From Apodospora peruviana (taxonomy: Eukaryota; Ascomycota; Sordariomycetes; Sordariales; Lasiosphaeriaceae): 64,000 nucleotides of DNA. The stretch spans positions 3,286,001-3,350,000 of the forward strand of contig JAUEDM010000001.1 in assembly GCA_033439685.1 (NCBI GenBank), in the 5' to 3' direction. This document shows positions 12,269 to 23,400 of the stretch, one piece after another; position 1 is the stretch's first letter, and each line of letters begins with the position of its first letter. The position numbers and the translations under genes are program-made. The notes under the pieces were generated by a model. That model ran no database searches, had not been told where the DNA came from, and saw only the letters and a program-made list of their open reading frames with translations.

Positions 12269-15031
12269 TCACCCGGTCCACATGCCATTTGTTCATACTA
12301 CCTGCCTACCTACCTACCTACCTAACTACCCTCTCTGCTATCTTCTCATATATGGTTGTCTGCATCATCTTGGAATAATTTGTTTCTTTGTTTATATACC
12401 TTACTTGACTAAGTACCTTAGCTGGGTATGTTGCTTTTCACGGTTCTACTTAGGTTATTATCCTTTGTTTATACTTACTTTCTTGTTCGGTTGATAGAGG
12501 TACGAGGGACGAATTGTTGCCATCGATTATATTTTGCGTGGATGGGGTGGAGGTGGTGGTTAATGCCTTCTAGGGCCGGCCTGGCTGGCTCACAATAGAT
12601 GAGGGAGAATACGGCTGGGAGAGGACGGAATGGAAGGGAGAGAAACGGAGGACTAGAACTACTCCGCTGGCGATAACAGGAACCCCCCATCAGTACCTAG
12701 ATCATCGTCGTGGAAGTGAAGCAACTGTGCCACCCGCCCACTCCAGATAGTATCTTCCATATCTTTCACGGTCGGTCACTTGGTCTTAAAGGAGGTTTCA
12801 TTGTATATAGTAAGCAGCAGCAGCATCCCCACCATATAAACAGCATCTTCCCGACGGAGTGAGCCTCGTTGTCTCACCTTTGTAACCCCAATTGTCACTG
12901 ATTATGGCTTACAATGTTGATATTAGTTTGAGCGGTTGGTTGTACTCCTATACCCCTGTATGTTCTACAGGTGTAGAGTACTGCCAACCTTATGGGAGGC
13001 AGATTGCCTTGTGAGGAACTGGACTGGCTACTAGGCTCTATACGGCCAGCCGGGTTTACTTCTCTGTCTCGCCCCGACCCTTGAACACTTTATATGCACG
13101 AAGTTAATATGTACCATATTTCGTAAATGTTGGGACCGAGGAGTCCTTCACACTCGCCCGGGGTGCATTCTGGTTTCTATTTCTGTTCCTGTCTACTTCG
13201 CCGAGTATGTAGGGAGGTAAGTAGTATCGTCTACTCAACTATCCTGTAGCGTGGGGAAGGGGGGGGGGCCTGGTGGTAATGAATTCTGGGCCTACCACTG
13301 GTATTATATCCGACCGGATGCCATAACAGAAAAAGAGTACGACGGTGTGTTTTTATAGGTAGTCGAGTGGTCGGGAATAGGTACTTACTTACCCAGGGAG
13401 GTGGGCAGAGAAGAGCTCGCGGAATCAAACTGGGTAACTCCTAGACCACAGAACAATACAGACGCGTATTGTTGCTACGCACATTTTATTTCTTCTCTCG
13501 TACTTCTAGCATAGCGTGATGTTAACATACCAGTAAGGAGTGAGTGGTTCGCGGTTTACCTGAGATAAGGTTGGTATGTGGCCACGTAGGAAATTTGGTT
13601 GCCTCTTCTATCAAGTTTATATTGCCCTCCGTTAAATACGCCGGCGGTTATTGTGTTCTGAGTGAGTATTATATCCTGCCTTTGTAGGTATGTACCTAGC
13701 CTCCCGAGTGCTTCATTCTGATAAGGATACTAGCTCCAGGTCATGCTCCGCAACCCACTAGAAGCAGACCGGGACGGGTTTGGTAAATAGTGTGTCCCCA
13801 AGTTTTTCATTTACGGCCGCCTCATTAATTTCCAGATAGGTGGTAGGCATACTGCTAATAAAGGCTGCGTGCTGCGTGGCTTTCACGTTGCTTTCCGCTA
13901 TCCCGGTCCAAGGATGTGACATCGTGACCACCACGTCTTCGGCTCCCGCCAGTGTTGATCCGGACGGTTGATCCTGGATGATGCCAAGGTTTGGGGGTGA
14001 GTCGTTTACTTTCATACTTATGTTCAAAATATGGGGGGTTTTCATATTTGGATGCAATTGTCCGAAAATGAAGGCTCCGAAGTCGGGGCTCTGAATCCGT
14101 GATATCAACGACGGTTGAGTAAGGTGCCTAGCTGACTGTATGTAAAGCGCTGGCCTGTGATGGTCTGACGGTCTTATGTTGGTAGGTCTGCTGCCAGACT
14201 CTGGGCTTTGCAGAAGGTGAGATCGTGCGTCTCCCGATGAGCCATCACTTCAGTTGTACGATGTGTACTTCTGGACGACAATTTCTGATCAGGTAGGAAA
14301 TTCTTATTGTGGTCGTCCCTCGCTCAGAATGAGACTTTTGTTTTGAAATCCATTCCTCTTCATCTTCGTTAGAACATGTTAAACTAGAAAGTTTGAAAGA
14401 AGGAAAGTAAAATAAAGTATGAAAGAAACCTTTGGTTGACACTCTCAGCTTCATTGTCTACCTAGTCTCAAAAAGGCAAGCTGAGGTTAACGTCAGCCCC
14501 TGGTCAGCGCCAATCTGAATCCCCGCCTCGTCCGCCCCCCTTGTCGATCGCCGCCAAACCAACCGCTCGGGCCATTGGAATCTGGCCCAAACGGCACGCC
14601 GCAACCTCAGTTGAATCATAGAAAAAAGAAAAAAAGAACTCGTCAAAATATAGTCCTAACGACGGATTTCGGTTCTCATCGATAGATAGGTTTTACGAGT
14701 CTGCAGTGCGGTTTGGAACAGCTAGCTGTCGGTATCCGTGCGTACGCCACGTCAGTTAGGTGTACGTACCTAGGTGCCTTAAGCTATTACCTACCTGCAC
14801 TGCAGCAAGCCGTCCACTCACTCCGTCCACCATCCGCCACTTGACGCGCATCAACAACCAATTCCAATTCAAATCTCTCGAATAGGGGGCGCACCACACC
14901 AAATCACCCTGCACACACCTCAGGAGAGGACAGACACAGACAGCCGCATTACCGCATTACGCCACATTTCCGACTTTCCAGTTGACGGTGTACGAAGCAA
15001 AGGGGCAGCAGCTTGATGGCTGCACCTCGTC
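12269..15031. other. spacer with possible gene relic
   Basis: About 2.8 kb. It holds a run of CTAC repeats at about 12299-12325, further TAGGTAC-type motifs (13380-13400, 13681-13700, 14757-14799) and a possible minus-strand gene fragment listed separately. The final ~250 bases are the leader of the next gene. Confidence 0.4.
13758..14108 (-). pseudogene. possible fragment of an enolase-superfamily (MR/MLE) C-terminus
   Basis: A minus-strand frame of up to 116 codons ends at 13758. Its middle part reads SHPWTGIAESNVKATQHAAF and then MPTTYLEI. This resembles the end of the mandelate racemase / muconate lactonizing barrel, where a PH-x-W-TG-G-I segment is followed by AA-x-P-x-x-x-YLE. The upstream part (KTPHILNISMKVNDSPPN) does not obviously continue that fold, and the frame stops before the usual DGY-PxxPGLG ending. 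I found no upstream exon. It could be a decayed gene remnant or chance resemblance. This is judged from motif pattern only. Confidence 0.22.
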
Positions 15032-17342
15032 ATGGCGCCGCCCTATAGCAGTGGCAGTCCCTCCTCCTCCTCGTACTCTTCTTCGTCCAAATATCGCCAG
15101 CCATACTATTCCAGTAGTTCAGACTCGACATCACTAGTCGAAGATCTCAGAGCCGCCATTGCCCACGGAATCCGCTGGTCGTGGCACTTCTGGAATGAGC
15201 GCGGCCGTCACATGGCCCTCGCCGCCCTCGTGTCGTCGGCGCGTCGCCTGCGTCAGAATCTGACCTACCGCCGCATCTTCAGCTTCCCACACCTGCTCGT
15301 TGCCATCTGGGTTGTGGTGCTCCTCTGGGGCGAGAGATGGGTGTTTCATTCAAAGGTCGAAAGCTGCAATTGGAGTAACTGGGAAAGCTGGGTAAGACAT
15401 CACTATATACTCACCTGGTGCACTATATACTCACCTCGTGCGACCTCGGACAATGATACTGACCGAAGCATACCTGATCATATAGCCTGCTGGTGCAGAC
15501 CCTCACCACCTCGTACTGGTGGCCGATCCCCAGCTCATCGACCCTCATTCATACCCAGGCCGACCATGGCCTGTTAACGATCTCACCGTGCTCGTTACCG
15601 ACAACTACCTGCGCCGATCCTACAACCAGCTGGTGTCGCAGCTTTCGCCCGACACCATCTTTTTTCTAGGTGACCTTTTTGACGGCGGGCGCGAGTGGAA
15701 GACGGCCCACGGCGACTTCAGGGACCCAGAATGGGGCCCGCATCCAAAGGGAGAGCAGAAGTACATCAAGAAATGGAACAGGAAATACGGCGAGTTCTAC
15801 TGGCTGCGTGAGTACGCGAGGTTCGGCAACATATTCCTCGACCCCTGGGTGGCGGCTAGCGAACGAACGGGTGCTGAGCAGAAGAGGCGGAAGCTCATCG
15901 CCAGCTTGCCGGGGAACCATGACCTCGGGTTCGGGGCGGACATCAAGATTCCTGTGAGAGACCGGTTCGAGGCCTACTTTGGAGAAGGCAACCGCGTGGA
16001 TGTGGTCGGAAACCACACGTTTGTGTCGGTCGACACGGTCTCGATGAGCGCCGGGTCGTCCGAGGAAGCGCACCGGCATAACCTACAGGGCGTCTACAAG
16101 CCGACCGAGCACTTTCTTCTTGACGTCAAGTGGAGGAAACGGAGGATGGTCGAGAAGGAACTGCGCTTCCAGCGGGGAGAGGTCCCGGAACTGAAACATA
16201 ATCACAGAATCGAAAATCTGGACAGGGCCAACTTTAAGGACCGGCCCAGGCCGGGCGAAGGGGTGCCCGACCTGCCAACCATTCTGCTCACCCATGTTCC
16301 ACTCTACCGACCTCCTGGTACGCCGTGCGGGCCGATGCGGGAGCACTGGCCGCCGACGAAGCCTCCGCCCGGCCAGACCGAGCCCGTCGTGCCCGACCAC
16401 CGCAACGCAATCTCCGTCTCGCGGGGCTACCAGTACCAGAACGTGCTCAGCGAGACCGACTCGGTCATGCTGGTCGAGAAGATCGGAAACGTGGTCCACG
16501 CCTTCTCGGGCGACGACCACGACTACTGCGAGGTCGTTCATGCGGAGAACCAGCACAACGTGCGCGAGATCACGGTCAAGAGCACGAGCATGGCCATGGG
16601 CGTGCCGACGCCGGGATTCCTGATGGTCAGCATGTACAATCCCCTCGACGCCAACGGAAATCCTCTCGCAGGAAGCGACGGCAAGCCTACGCTGCAGACA
16701 CACCTGTGTCTGCTCCCGCAGCAGCTATCGACGTACCTGCGCTATGTTGGGTTTGGACTTTTTTGCATCGTGCTCCTCACGATCCGCGCGTTCTTGGTGC
16801 CGATGCTGAAGCTGCAACGGTTTGCGCTAGAGCCCGAATTGTATGGAAGCGGGTTTATCTTACCTGTGTTTAAGGCCAAGGTGGAGGACTACGACGAATA
16901 TGGCATGCCGGCGGGCAGTCCTGCTGGGTTTTCGGCGTCGAGGTATAAAGGGGGTTCCGGGACGCGCGATCGCAGCGGATCGTTGGTCGGGAGCGGTGGT
17001 GTCAGGTCGAACGGGTTGGCCGCGTTGGCTCGCAACGCGAGTCCCAAGGCTTCTGGGAAAAGAGGTCATCATCACCATAACCATTCCGCCAAGGGATCTA
17101 GTTTGGGCGCCGGTAAATGGGGCTGGGGTGGCGCGCACTCGAGGGGTCCGAAGATTGAGATCTTTGGCGATAATGAGGAGGATATGTATAAATATAATGG
17201 GGGCAAGTGGAAGGCGGCGAGCAGCAGTACGCGGTCGTCGAGGTCGACGGTTAATGTGGTTGTGACGGAGCTGTGGACGACGGTGTTTAGGGTGGCCTGG
17301 ATGGTGCTGCTGTTTTTCGGCTGGCTTGCGTATAAGGGCTAA
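15032..17342 (+). CDS. Cdc1/Ted1-type membrane metallophosphoesterase
   Basis: Two exons (15032..15391, 15486..17342) give 738 aa. A Ser-rich N-terminus precedes a membrane segment (FPHLLVAIWVVVLLWGERW, residues ~89-107). The luminal phosphoesterase domain has the metal-binding series VADPQ, GDLFDGG, LPGNHDLGFG, THVPLY and GDDHDYCEVVH. A second membrane segment (GFGLFCIVLLTIRAFLVPML) follows at about residue 540. A Gly/Ser/His-rich loop containing DYDEYG leads to a last hydrophobic helix at the C-terminus. In yeast, Cdc1 and Ted1 are ER enzymes that remove ethanolamine-phosphate from mannoses of GPI anchors. I cannot tell which paralogue this matches. The intron is 94 nt and carries a 20-bp tandem duplication. 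Confidence 0.9.
15401..15440. repeat. 20-bp tandem duplication inside an intron
   Basis: Two adjacent 20-bp units (15401-15420 and 15421-15440) beginning CACTATATAC differ by one base. They make up almost half of the 94-nt intron. Confidence 0.9.
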
Positions 17343-17343
17343 T

Positions 17344-17348
<5 letters not shown>

Positions 17349-17388
<40 letters not shown>

Positions 17389-17412
17389 ACACACATACAT
17401 ACATATATATAT
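17349..17412. repeat. (CA)n / (CATA)n microsatellite
   Basis: About 20 CA units are followed by a mixed CATA/TA tail. The tract begins 7 bp after the stop codon of the phosphoesterase gene and so probably lies in its 3' UTR. Confidence 0.95.
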
Positions 17413-17678
17413 TTACATTGCTCAAGCAAGCGGACTGGTCAGGTAACGTGAAGGGGGGAGTAATCAAACTAGGCAACACACATATGGGCTTTACAAAAGA
17501 AGAGTGGAGTTAAGAACTCGGGGGTGTATTATATTGCATATAATGAATTTTGCTGTTCTTTTTGCTGGATCGCAGCTCTACCTCAGCTAGTATGTATATA
17601 ATATCAAGATGACCAGTAGGTTAATAGCGGTGATTCCGGTGCGCCTAGCTATAGTGAGGCATCGTATTCACGCGTGTA

Positions 17679-17902
17679 CACCATTCCACGGTAAATAGTA
17701 GCCATGGAGTACTTTGCAAGGGTCAAGCTCACAACTTTCTCTGGGCTCCTAGTAGGCGTCCTGGAAATACCTATTTAAGCAGCAAATAATGCCTTGTAGA
17801 TACCGTCTCAGGCCCCCGCAGCCGATCGCAGCAGATGTCACAACAATAATCTTATAGGGTTTTGTTAAGTACTCGATGGCTACTATTTACTGTGGAATGG
17901 TG
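17679..17902. mobile_element. MITE-like element, ~37-bp terminal inverted repeats, TA duplication
   Basis: The left end CACCATTCCAC...AGTAGCCAT (17679-17712) is the reverse complement of the right end (17869-17902), with two mismatches over about 35 bp and weaker pairing inside. Each end is flanked by the dinucleotide TA (17677-17678 and 17903-17904), the target duplication of Tc1/mariner and pogo/Fot1 transposases. The 156-bp interior has no coding capacity. It is therefore a non-autonomous inverted-repeat element. No autonomous partner is in the window. Confidence 0.75.
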
Positions 17903-18539
17903 TAACCGATATCCCGAACTTCTCGATCTTGCGAGGCGTACACGACCCGGGCGGACCCGACAAATTTGGGCTGGGCTTCCCTTTCAACAGCTATTTCCCC
18001 TCACAGATGCTGTTCATGGCATGTTGGTGAAGCCAAAGTTCAAAGTCGTAACATGTTTAATTCTTCTCCATATCCATATTTTGAACAGAAAGAAGCATTT
18101 GATCTTGTCAATGTCCGGGCAGCCCTGAAAGGCTGAATACCTCCCCCCAGCTCCACCTACCCCCGCTGGTGCTGCCCCTTGAACTGACAAGGAGGCGCTT
18201 AGTTGATCGCCCTGCCACCACTTAAACCCAGCCCTGGCACGTCACGTCTCCGCGCGCTATGCCGCGACCCCCTGCCCTGCACCGGACTCGCGCTGTAAGA
18301 CGCGAGTGGCCGCGTTTCCATTAACACGTAAAAGGAGAAAATGCGGAGAACCGTGAATTCGGGAATCTTGAATTGGAGACGACTGACGCGCTTCTCTCAC
18401 TCGACGGGATCTCTGTGACATTCCCTTCTTTCCATATTATGTACTCTAGCAATTGGGTCAAGGATAGATAGCAATTGGCCCAAGAGATTTGGTCTGTTGC
18501 TGGGTTACTTGGTGCACTTATTAGTTTTTGTCTAAGCGG

Positions 18540-19145
18540 TTTTGCTTGCTCCGTGCATCTCATCTCATCTCATCTCCTCCATTCCAGGTTTCTTGCAGCA
18601 GTCGTCGGATTTCCCAGCCCGCCCCCTGCCCTGTTGTCTCCCTACCAACCTTGGTATCGGTACCGACTTTCCGCGCACCGCGCACTCTTCCACTACTTGC
18701 CCTCAGCTGTTCTGTCACAACCTCACTTTCACCTCCAGTCAACAACCCTTTTCCCTCCTTATCTCCCATTGTTTGTTGTTCGTGGGAGCGTGCGTGTGCA
18801 GTTCTTAGGAGGAATACGGACAGGCAGGCGACCTCGACTCAAAACCAACTTTTCTTTTTTCCTCTTTTGTTGGCTGTCAAAATTGCCGGCATCATCTTTT
18901 CCTCACTTTCTTCTCCTCCGACTTTACCTCTTCTCTCTCGCCGATTTTGTTGGTCTTGTGCTCGCCTTTGTAGAGCACGACTACACCAAGAACGAGCAAT
19001 TCTCTTGGTTGTCGGTCAGGCAGCACATGGTAACCGCCTTTTCAAAACAACCTCGTCACTGAAAACAGCCCCTCCACTCAAAATAACCTCGTCACTCATA
19101 CCAACCTCGGCACGCACTCGGCTGTTTACAGTACATCAAGTCAGA
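18540..19145 (+). promoter_or_regulatory. pyrimidine-rich promoter/leader of the UNG gene
   Basis: The 600 bp before ATG 19146 are unusually rich in C and T, with repeated CATCT and CCTC blocks, as is common near fungal transcription starts. The UNG frame stays open through this region from 18528 without a single ATG. Confidence 0.4.
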
Positions 19146-20401
19146 ATGCTGTCAAACAAACGCAAAGCGAACGGTGGCGGCGGCCCTGACTCGAAGAAGC
19201 CTAAACAACAAAACGCCAGCATCACATCCTTTTTCAGCGCACCCAAGGCTACCACAGCAGCAGCTGGCAGCAGTGCCGGCAATGGCCCAGTGGCAAACTT
19301 CGACAAGGAGAAATGGGTCGCCTCCCTGACTCCTGAACAGCGGACTCTGCTCAAGCTGGAGATCGACACGCTGCACGACAGCTGGCTGGCCCATCTCAAG
19401 GACGAGATCACCACAAAGGAGTTTCTGGATCTCAAGAGGTTCCTTGACCGCGAGACCAACGCGGGCAAGAAGTGGTTCCCCCCCAAGGAGGACGTGTATA
19501 GCTGGTAAGCCCCTCTCCTAACTCGCCCCAACACACATATATGTACAGGAAACTGATAAGGGAAATAAGGTCCCGACACACCCCCTTGAACACGGTCAAG
19601 GTCGTCATCCTCGGCCAAGACCCTTACCATAATCATAACCAGGCACACGGGCTCGCCTTCTCGGTGCGCCCGCCTACACCCGCGCCGCCGTCACTCAAAA
19701 ACATGTACATCGGCCTGAAGAACGACTACCCGTCCTTCAACCCGCCGCCCAACAAGGGCGGCCTGCTCACCCGCTGGGCCGACCGCGGCGTACTGATGCT
19801 CAACACGTGCCTGACGGTGCGGGCCCACGAGGCCAACTCTCACTCAAACCGCGGCTGGGAGAGGTTTACCCAGAAGGTGATCGATCTGGTCGCCGCCAAG
19901 CGTACCCGTGGCGTCGTGTTCATGGCCTGGGGCACGCCCGCCGGCAAGCGCGTGCTCAAGGTGGACGCGAAACGGCACCTGGTGCTCAAGAGCGTGCACC
20001 CGAGCCCACTGAGTGCGTCTAGGGGATTTTTCACTTGTGGCCACTTCAAGCAGGCGAATGAGTGGCTCGTGACCAGGTACGGCGAGGCCGGGCAGGTCGA
20101 TTGGGCGCTCAATGAGGGAGAGAGTGTCCTTGAGAAGAAGAAGGCCGATGCTAAGCCAGAGATTGTGGAGGGAGCTGGTGAAGGTGGCGAGGTGAAGAAG
20201 GACGTTGACGCCAAGGTTGTTTCTGGTGACAAGGCCGAGTCGGCGGTTGGTGAGAAGAAGAAGGCGACCTTGTTGACGCGCGAGGCTTTTCAGAGCGGAG
20301 GAATCGTCCTGCCGCCTGTTGTCAACAACAGCACGAAGAAAGTGCGCGAAGAGGGAGACGAGAACACGGACCCGACCACGGATGTCGGGAGTGAGGCTTA
20401 G
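19146..20401 (+). CDS. UNG1: uracil-DNA glycosylase
   Basis: Exons 19146..19504 and 19549..20401 give 403 aa. The 44-nt intron is the shortest in the window. It splits a Trp codon and restores EDVYSWKLIREI. The N-terminus is nuclear-like: basic KRK and KKPK, then a PIP-box-like NASITSFF, which resembles the PCNA-binding motif of UNG enzymes but has N instead of the first Q. The catalytic domain (residues ~60-310) has the water-activating loop GQDPYH, the LMLN strand and the DNA-intercalating HPSPLS loop. The enzyme removes uracil from DNA in base excision repair. A C-terminal tail of about 95 residues rich in Lys, Glu and Gly is longer than in yeast or human UNG. ATG 19146 is the first ATG in the frame. 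Confidence 0.95.
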
Positions 20402-23400
20402 GACGCCATAATTTCGAAATTTCTACATGGGGCTTCAAGGCCGAGTCGACCAACGGAGAGACGATATTGAGGATTGAGATATTACTTCTGTCTCCCTCAT
20501 TCTAGTTGGCGTCTGCGACGGATGAACGATATTACCCTACTTTGCTCGGGAGACTGTTACCGGAATACTTCATGGTTGGGATGTTTGATAGTAAGGAAAG
20601 ATGGGCACAAACGGCGTTTGATATGGGAACCCAACATTGTGTAAAGTATCGGCAACCTGAATTTCCGTAATCTTGTTCTGCGGGATGAGGATATGGAGGA
20701 TGTGGATCGAATGGTATACCTCTCCTCGTTTGCAAAGTCGGCGGAGTCCGGAGTCTGGTTGGTGTGGATGAGAAGAGACGGTGATGGCGATCATGTTGAA
20801 AAACCATGATCACCACTTTCCCAAATCCCACATTCTGGCAGGTCTGTGTGTCTGTGTGTCTGTCTGTCCTATCGGGCTGGTGGTTAAAAGGGGGGTTTCT
20901 CTGTTGAACAGAAAATTGGAATGGGAATGAGAGAATCGATATAATTGTTTGCGCTTTACGGACTTAGGGGTCTGGTCTTTTCCCCCTTCTGCCCATCATG
21001 ATGTTTCATGTGCGACGTCTGGCTTTGCTTTCGGGGGGCGTTTATACGTCTTTATAAATGTCTTTTTGTAGATTTATGTATGGGTAGAGACACAGATACA
21101 AACACACCTATGTTATCACCTGTACTATTGTTTGTCTCGCTGTTTAAGTGTTGACGGAGAGGCGAGAACGATGCACCCACCCCGTCAATAAACCTGTTTA
21201 TACTGCGGTATAGATCCTCGATGGAAGAAGCAAGCTGGTAGGAGGGTAGGGGAGAAGGGGATCTGAAGGTTGAGTATTCTTGAAATAAAATAAACCTCTA
21301 TACATATCTGCGGCCTATACCTCCATATCTCTACTGTTTAGCTTCGTTAATCATCAATATATCTGTTCAAGGAGCCGGCACCAGCTGCCCGATGTCCATC
21401 ATATATGTATATAGAATATCTATCAAAATCTATTACGTGTTTGCCCCGCTCCCGAGTTGTATAAGTCATGCGTGCTTATCCAATATAGTTTATCGAGCGC
21501 AATAGTGTGTTGAATAGCCCGATATAATATTTGTTTCCTACGCGAGGAGGCTAGAGGGCACCTTGCGCAATGCCCGGAGAATCCGCAAGCAAATCGTTCC
21601 GAGTCAAACAATTTCTTCTTTGGCCGATTTGCTGTAGGCGGAATAGGGGTGAAGGAACCACGAATAATACAATTCTTTCTTCTGTTTCATGGACCAATGG
21701 CATGTTGTACAGGTGGTCTTTAGTAAAGTATCACAGACTTTTGGCTGTCGCCCACAAGCCGGAGTTTCGAGTCCGTGAGACATTAATCATTGCGCCGGTA
21801 CTCTTGATTATTGCCGTCGTAAACGCCTTTGGTTACACAGCGCGTAGCCGCTCATTTTGGAGAAAAGGGGGTATTCAGCCTCATCTCTTTGTCTTTGCTG
21901 AAGCTACTTAGGTATCTACATATGGTAGGTGAGGTTGTTAATACCGGAAACTGTCTGTCTGTCATGTTACTTTTCTTCTGGAAAAGACGAGGCCTCATTT
22001 CCAGCGGTGACACACCTCGGCGAGTGGCCATGATTAGGTAGGGGTGGCCATGTAACCAGCCCAGCACGTTATGTAGTGGTAGTACGTAATTCTCGTCACT
22101 CATCATCCAGACGTCAACTTCCGGGTTATCTTCGTATGTGTACTCTACTCAAGGTAGGTAGGTATGTTGAAGTGACGCGGAGCGGGTGCCAGCCGGGCAG
22201 CATTCCCAAACTCCCTCGTGTCAAAAGGTAACTAACAGAGCATCTTTCGACATTCGCTACAAATTTCGGCTTGCCCCAGAAAGGTCGCACTGTTTCAAGA
22301 AACGAATCGACGACTGACGGAGCCCTAGGCGAGAGAAAGGGCGGTGTATTAGCCGGTCTTTTCTCCTCTCATTTGTACATGACATCAGGGCGCGCAGTCT
22401 GCTGTGCGTGAACGGAAGTTACTATTTTCTCTCGAGAACAGGTTACGGTGTGTGAAGATGGAGGGCTATCATAATGTGCACTTATACTATCCGTATAATG
22501 GATTCAGACGTAAAGGGGGAACATCATAGTCAAGTACTACGTAAGCACCCGAATTATGTGGAATTTTTTCTTTTTCTCAGTATTGAGTCGACTCCAAGTT
22601 CTTCGCATGAAAGCTTCGTGAGCGTCCCGAGTGGTCCAACTCGGGAAAGTGAGCCGCCCCAGCGGTGATTGGTTCATGGTTGACGATCAAGGGTCCTACA
22701 AGGGGAAGCTGCGACAATCCGCCCGGGCACAGGATCCCGGCGACGGGGAGCCGTCGAGGTTCTTGCGTGACTACTTTAGCAGGTCATCTTATTAGTGTTG
22801 TGTTGTGTTGTGTTGAGTGTGGCCAGACTCGAGTGGGTATGTGAATCTGTGGAGAACCTGGCAAAGATATCCGTAAGGTACCTACTTAGGTATTAGACTA
22901 CCGGTTTGGCGGGTTCTCAAGATGCGTCGTTTTCGTCAGTTAGGTTGGGTCTACGGATTTCGGATAACCCGAACTGCCCCAGAAAATGGTGTGCATGTCT
23001 TCCTGGTCACAATCGACATGACTGCATTCGTGCTTCTTCAATCGTATCAGGGCACGGGCCCGTGATATCTGCCTGACCGTCCACATCCAGTCCATGCAGG
23101 TCCACGGTCGAAGAAGTTTTGGCATTAATGCGGCCAGGCGTCGAACACCACCCACCCACACCTCACAGATGGCTGCAGTGGGCTAAGGTAGATCCGTACT
23201 GTTCGGCCAATTCGAGATAAAATTCTTGAGCACAAGTGGCGGTCAATAGCCGTGTCTCAGTATCTCATCGGGCGTTGGTTGGCGGAGATAGTCCACAAGA
23301 GGCAAGAATAGAGTTATAGAAGTTGGAAAGTTGGAGAGTGACAGCGCAGACTGCATTACTAGCGGATGCACTCCATTACAAGGCGGCTCTTCTTGCAAGA

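Larger units (their letters stand above)
17343..19145. other. spacer with microsatellite, MITE and UNG leader
   Basis: This 1.8-kb spacer holds a CA microsatellite just after the phosphoesterase stop, a 224-bp inverted-repeat element, and a pyrimidine-rich leader before the uracil-DNA glycosylase. I see no further gene. Confidence 0.5.

Noticed and set aside
17349..17412. CA/CATA repeat as a telomere or CRISPR-like array
   Set aside because: It is a simple dinucleotide microsatellite with no spacers and no TTAGGG-type units.
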